The notes under the pieces are model-generated. The model was given only the letters and a program-made list of their open reading frames with translations, was not told where the DNA came from and made no database searches. The position numbers and the translations under genes were made by a program. Below, in pieces: positions 7,142 to 9,129 of a stretch of DNA of 9,129 nt (position 1 is the stretch's first letter; every line of letters starts with the position of its first letter). The stretch spans positions 1 through 9,129 of the forward strand of contig SKYX01000142.1 in the NCBI GenBank assembly GCA_007127655.1, in the 5' to 3' direction. This DNA is from Desulfonatronum sp. (lineage in GTDB: Bacteria; Desulfobacterota; Desulfovibrionia; Desulfovibrionales; Desulfonatronaceae).

Positions 7142-7738
7142 ATGGTCCGAATTCTTTTTGCCGCGGTGTTGGCGTTGGTTGTCTGTCTGCCTCTGAAGTC
7201 CCAGGCAGACGAGGTTTTGGAGTCTATTGAACAGGCCGTCAGTCTCTACAAGCAGGGCGATTTTAGCGGGGCAGCCGGGAACCTTGATTACGCCGCGCAG
7301 TTGGTTCGTCAACAGAAGGGCGGCCAACTGGAGAGCTTCCTGCCCGAGGCATTGTCCGGCTGGACCGCTGCTGATGCGCAATCTTCAAGCATGGGGGCGA
7401 TGTTCATGGGCGGCGGCGTTTCGGCGGAACGAAACTATCGCGAGGATGACGGAGACGGCAGGGTTCAGATTACAATCTTCACGGATTCTCCAATGTTGCA
7501 GACCGTGATCATGATGTTCAACAACCCGATGATTGCCGCCTCGTCCGGCGCGAAACTGGAAACGCACGCAGGGCAGCGGGCTATTGTCGATTATGCCTCT
7601 GGGGAAAACCGCGGAGAAATCCGTGTCGTGGTGGACAACCGTATCCTCGTCACGGTGGAGGGGCGGCACGTGGAAAAGACGGATCTGGTGACCTATCTGG
7701 AGGCGATAGATTTTCAGGGATTGGCCAAGATGCAGTAG
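7142..7738 (+). CDS. Secreted (periplasmic) conserved hypothetical protein
   Basis: The start ATG 7142 has an AGGAGG ribosome site five bases upstream. The 198-residue product begins with a classical Sec signal peptide (MVR, hydrophobic 4-18), with likely cleavage after SQA at residue 22. Cys15 is not in a good lipobox, so a soluble periplasmic protein is favoured. Residues about 23-58 (ESIEQAVSLYKQGDFSGAAGNLDYAAQLV) look like a helical TPR-type hairpin. The rest is a mixed fold with LPEALSGWTAADAQSSSMGA, a Met-rich TDSPMLQTVIMMFNNPM, and a C-terminal ILVTVEG...YLEAIDFQGLAKM stretch. I associate these segments with a widespread uncharacterised proteobacterial family, but I cannot give its name or function. 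No catalytic or metal-binding motif is evident. Its stop faces the toxin gene, which is read in the opposite direction 37 bases away. Confidence 0.85.
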   Translation: MVRILFAAVLALVVCLPLKSQADEVLESIEQAVSLYKQGDFSGAAGNLDYAAQLVRQQKGGQLESFLPEALSGWTAADAQSSSMGAMFMGGGVSAERNYREDDGDGRVQITIFTDSPMLQTVIMMFNNPMIAASSGAKLETHAGQRAIVDYASGENRGEIRVVVDNRILVTVEGRHVEKTDLVTYLEAIDFQGLAKMQ

Positions 7739-7775
7739 GCTTGGCGTTTTGCGCTGCGTATACTCAGCTTCCTCG

Positions 7776-8171
7776 TTACGGAAGCCGGATCAGATGAAGA
7801 CCCTCAATGCGTTGAAAATGGTCAATATTGAGGCTGTAAAGCGGCAGATCCAGGAACATTGCGGATGCGGCGATGAAAATGTCACGGATTTCGATAAGTT
7901 GATTCTTTTCCTTGAGAGATCGATAGATTGCGGCCGCCTGACGAGCAACAGGCCCGTGAAAGGTGACAGGTTGAAACAAGACAAGGAGATTCTCGATGTC
8001 GTCCTGTTTGCGCCGATCCTTCGCACCGGCAAAAAGCTCAAAAAGGACGATCGACGGCAGATGCATCGAGTAATATCCAATGATCCTGAAGAGGTAACTG
8101 TTTTGTTTGTTTCTCTTGTGCAGATGGTCAATGATGACCGAGGTGTCGACTACAATGTGGGTATCGGCCAT
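7776..8171 (-). CDS. vapC: VapC-family PIN-domain ribonuclease toxin
   Basis: The 131-residue product matches a PIN-domain toxin in length and motifs. Acidic metal-binding residues are D9 in IVVDTSVIIDHL, E45 in VLFELFAGA and D97 in EIRDIFIAASA, with a C-terminal SLNIDHFQRI (N115, D117) in place of the common TxNxxHF. VapC toxins cut RNA, often tRNA, with Mg2+ until neutralised by a partner antitoxin. The ATG at 8171 lies inside the antitoxin gene, a 22-base overlap, so the two are translationally coupled. The gene ends in a small dyad, GCTTCC/GGAAGC (7767-7772, 7780-7785), with no T-tract. All catalytic residues are present, so it should be active. The RNA target cannot be deduced. Confidence 0.9.
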   Translation of the reverse strand: MADTHIVVDTSVIIDHLHKRNKQNSYLFRIIGYYSMHLPSIVLFELFAGAKDRRKQDDIENLLVLFQPVTFHGPVARQAAAIYRSLKEKNQLIEIRDIFIAASAMFLDLPLYSLNIDHFQRIEGLHLIRLP

Positions 8172-8371
8172 TGGTTGATGTCTTCCCGAACGCTCTCAAT
8201 GTGTTGAATGCTTTCCTCGTCCCAGACGGAAGTCTGAAGCAGAATTTCTTTTTGGCGCAACAAAGACAATTCCTTTCTTTTCAGGGAGGATTCGATAAAA
8301 CTCTGGACAATCGCTTTGTCAGCAACGTCCAGGCCCTTGATTTTTTTCAGTAAAGCCTCATTGGAGATCAT
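8150..8371 (-). CDS. Antitoxin partner of the PIN toxin
   Basis: The 73-residue product is encoded directly upstream of the toxin, overlapping it by 22 bases, the usual antitoxin-first order. The start at ATG 8371-8369 has GAGGGG four bases upstream. The N-terminus (MISNEALLKKIKGLDVADKAIVQSFIESSL) is predicted helical. The C-terminal part (QTSVWDEESIQHIESVREDINQW) is acidic with aromatics, suited to wrapping the basic toxin. I see no clear MazE/AbrB, Phd or ribbon-helix-helix signature, so I give no VapB-class symbol. DNA binding and autoregulation are likely by analogy but not shown. Position and size make the antitoxin role strong, although the fold is unassigned. Confidence 0.75.
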   Translation of the reverse strand: MISNEALLKKIKGLDVADKAIVQSFIESSLKRKELSLLRQKEILLQTSVWDEESIQHIESVREDINQWPIPTL

Positions 8372-8505
8372 GCGGCCCCTCGCTTCGTCAGGTAAAATTT
8401 TTCTTTAGGCGCAAAGCGTTTTTTTTCACGTTCAGAAGTTTTTTTCAACCATCACGGTGGGGTCCCCAAACCGGTGTGAGCGCCTCCTCGAAAATGCGAA
8501 TCCTT

Positions 8506-8669
8506 GGCGGTTTGAAAATGTAGCATTTGCTTCCATTTTGGATGTTCTTGTGGCTTGGCCGATCGGCTGTCTCATCGGTTATGATCAAAGAATATAAGCG
8601 GAAGAAGAATTATTTCTGGTTGAGACTGGTGAAAGAATATCCATGAAGAAGATGCATTTTCAAACCACC
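8506..8669. repeat. 15-bp inverted repeat bounding 164 bp
   Basis: GGCGGTTTGAAAATG (8506-8520) and CATTTTCAAACCACC (8655-8669) are reverse complements at 14 of 15 positions, enclosing 134 bases with no gene. The spacing and size are like a small non-autonomous element with terminal inverted repeats. I see no clear target-site duplication, and the outer flanks do not match. Confidence 0.35.
8555..8585 (+). promoter_or_regulatory. Weak candidate promoter for the truncated ORF
   Basis: TATGAT (8580-8585) matches the -10 consensus at five of six. TTGGCC (8555-8560) is a poor -35 box at a long 19-base spacing. The palindrome GCCGATCGGC overlaps the spacer and could be an operator. Confidence 0.2.
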
Positions 8670-8673
8670 GGCT

Positions 8674-8919
8674 TTGACACAAATTCAGGTCGCCGCTGAC
8701 AACCAATTCGACCCAAATATCAAGTTCAGCTATTTTTGTTTCGATAGGGTCATCATTCGCGGTTATATCCGCTTCCTCTTTTTTGCCGCTGGCGTAGCCA
8801 AGCTACTCAAAGCTTTGGGTTTCAAGCAAATGACATCCGGCGTCATGCGTATCCTGACCGACCAGCTCAACGCCCATATTGAAAAAATCGCCAAACAAAA
8901 AAACATCCCCATACACTAG
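8674..8919 (+). pseudogene. Truncated N-terminal fragment of a larger uncharacterised protein
   Basis: From a TTG at 8674 the frame reads MTQIQVAADNQFDPNIKFSY, then FCFDRVIIRGYIRFLFFAAG and LTDQLNAHIEKIAKQKNIPIH, and stops at TAG 8917-8919. The FDRVIIRGYIR...ALGF...GVMRILTDQLNAHI pattern recalls the N-terminus of a much longer (several hundred residues) uncharacterised family, sometimes present in many copies. That memory is not checked. Here the product ends after 81 residues, where AT-rich DNA begins. There is no ATG or clear ribosome site in frame. An ATG at 8643 (MKKMHFQTTGF) is in the next frame and would need a one-base shift, so the 5' end may also be damaged. It is most likely a decayed remnant. 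Confidence 0.55.
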
Positions 8920-8968
8920 CCTGGATTTCCATGCAGACATCTGGCATAATAAAGCTCTCACCTAATTG

Positions 8969-8996
8969 TTGATTTTAAAGTAATATTTTTTATATG
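8969..8996 (+). promoter_or_regulatory. Candidate promoter in the AT-rich tail
   Basis: TTGATT (8969-8974) and TATATG (8991-8996) are separated by 16 bases, four of six matches each. RNA would start near 9003, about 70 bases before the boxA-like site. In such AT-rich DNA chance matches are common. Confidence 0.25.
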
Positions 8997-9059
8997 CATT
9001 AGCTCAGATTTCAATTTATAATTTTAAACCACTATATTAAATTTAACAAAAAATTATTA

Positions 9060-9082
9060 AGCCAAGAATTGGCTCTTTAACA
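9060..9082 (+). promoter_or_regulatory. boxA-like antitermination element with adjoining hairpin
   Basis: GCTCTTTAACA (9072-9082) is identical to the core of the E. coli rrn boxA, the RNA site bound by NusB-NusE to prevent early termination. Its first bases form the 3' arm of a small stem, AGCCAA-GAA-TTGGCT (9060-9074). Such sites are known in leaders of rRNA operons and, in many bacteria, upstream of CRISPR arrays. The window ends 47 bases later, so the transcript it serves cannot be seen. Confidence 0.4.
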
Positions 9083-9129
9083 TATTTCAATAAGTCTTTT
9101 ATTTTCAATGGAATAGAAAAATATATAAA

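Larger units (their letters stand above)
8372..8673. other. Gene-free stretch between the toxin-antitoxin pair and the truncated ORF
   Basis: I find no convincing gene here. It contains T-runs (8420-8428, 8440-8446), an imperfect dyad around GGGGTCCCC (8460-8468), the palindrome GCCGATCGGC (8558-8567) next to a CCGAT/ATCGG dyad (8559-8563, 8574-8578), and the wide inverted repeat listed separately. The promoter of the toxin-antitoxin pair must lie in the left part on the minus strand, but no clear -35/-10 pair stands out. Confidence 0.5.
8920..9129. other. Extremely AT-rich tail without a gene
   Basis: From about 8940 to the window end the DNA is dominated by A and T, unlike the GC-rich left half. 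I see no coding frame. It contains the possible promoter and the boxA-like element listed separately. The abrupt change coincides with the truncation of the preceding ORF, which suggests a junction of separately acquired DNA or the leader of an RNA locus beyond the window. Confidence 0.6.

Noticed and set aside
7767..7785. Bidirectional terminator between the secreted-protein gene and the toxin gene
   Set aside because: The 6-bp stem is real but has no T-tract on either strand.
7749..8207. Plus-strand 152-codon frame over the toxin
   Set aside because: It is antisense to a complete PIN toxin with conserved acidic residues and overlaps it almost fully, with no ribosome site or family signature.
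8960..9129. CRISPR array inside the window
   Set aside because: No repeated unit of 24-40 bases with spacers is present. Only a leader-like AT-rich stretch with a boxA-like motif is seen.

Overview
The window looks like a mid-to-high-GC chromosome segment from a sulfate-reducer-like Desulfobacterota bacterium (Desulfovibrionales is my best guess). The basis is the style of the MetX protein, a very large soluble PocR/multi-PAS hybrid histidine kinase, and two conserved hypothetical proteins of a kind I associate with that group. This is inference; there is no rRNA or other marker gene to confirm it.

Left part (1-1500, minus strand): a metX gene for homoserine O-acetyltransferase, cut by the window edge after 364 codons. 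It is preceded by an unusually long leader of about 350 nt, which holds a possible 31-codon reading frame and several perfect hairpins. I could not match this leader to a known SAM or SAH riboswitch class.

Next (1503-2694, plus strand): an open reading frame that is clearly a collapsed ABC exporter. The first part of a LolD/MacB-type ATPase, including Walker A, is joined in frame to two separate pieces of an FtsX/DevC-type permease; the rest of both genes is missing. A small four-helix membrane protein with a GTG start and a very strong Shine-Dalgarno sequence follows.

Centre (3022-6828): one 1268-residue cytoplasmic hybrid sensor kinase, PAS - PocR - PAS - PAS - PAS - PAS - HisKA - HATPase - receiver. 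Two of its PAS domains are recent duplicates, 92 of 127 residues identical with no gaps, separated by an unrelated PAS. No DNA-binding regulator is next to it, so its output partner is not visible.

Right part (6829-9129): a short possible gene remnant; a secreted (periplasmic) conserved hypothetical protein; a minus-strand VapC-type PIN toxin overlapping a small upstream antitoxin; about 300 nt without a gene containing a long-spaced inverted repeat; the truncated N-terminal piece of a larger protein; and an extremely AT-rich tail. The tail carries a perfect match to the rrn-type boxA antitermination core (GCTCTTTAACA), fused to a 6-bp hairpin and preceded by a plausible promoter. The right end therefore looks like accessory DNA, and the tail may be the leader of an RNA gene, an rRNA operon or a CRISPR array lying just outside the window.
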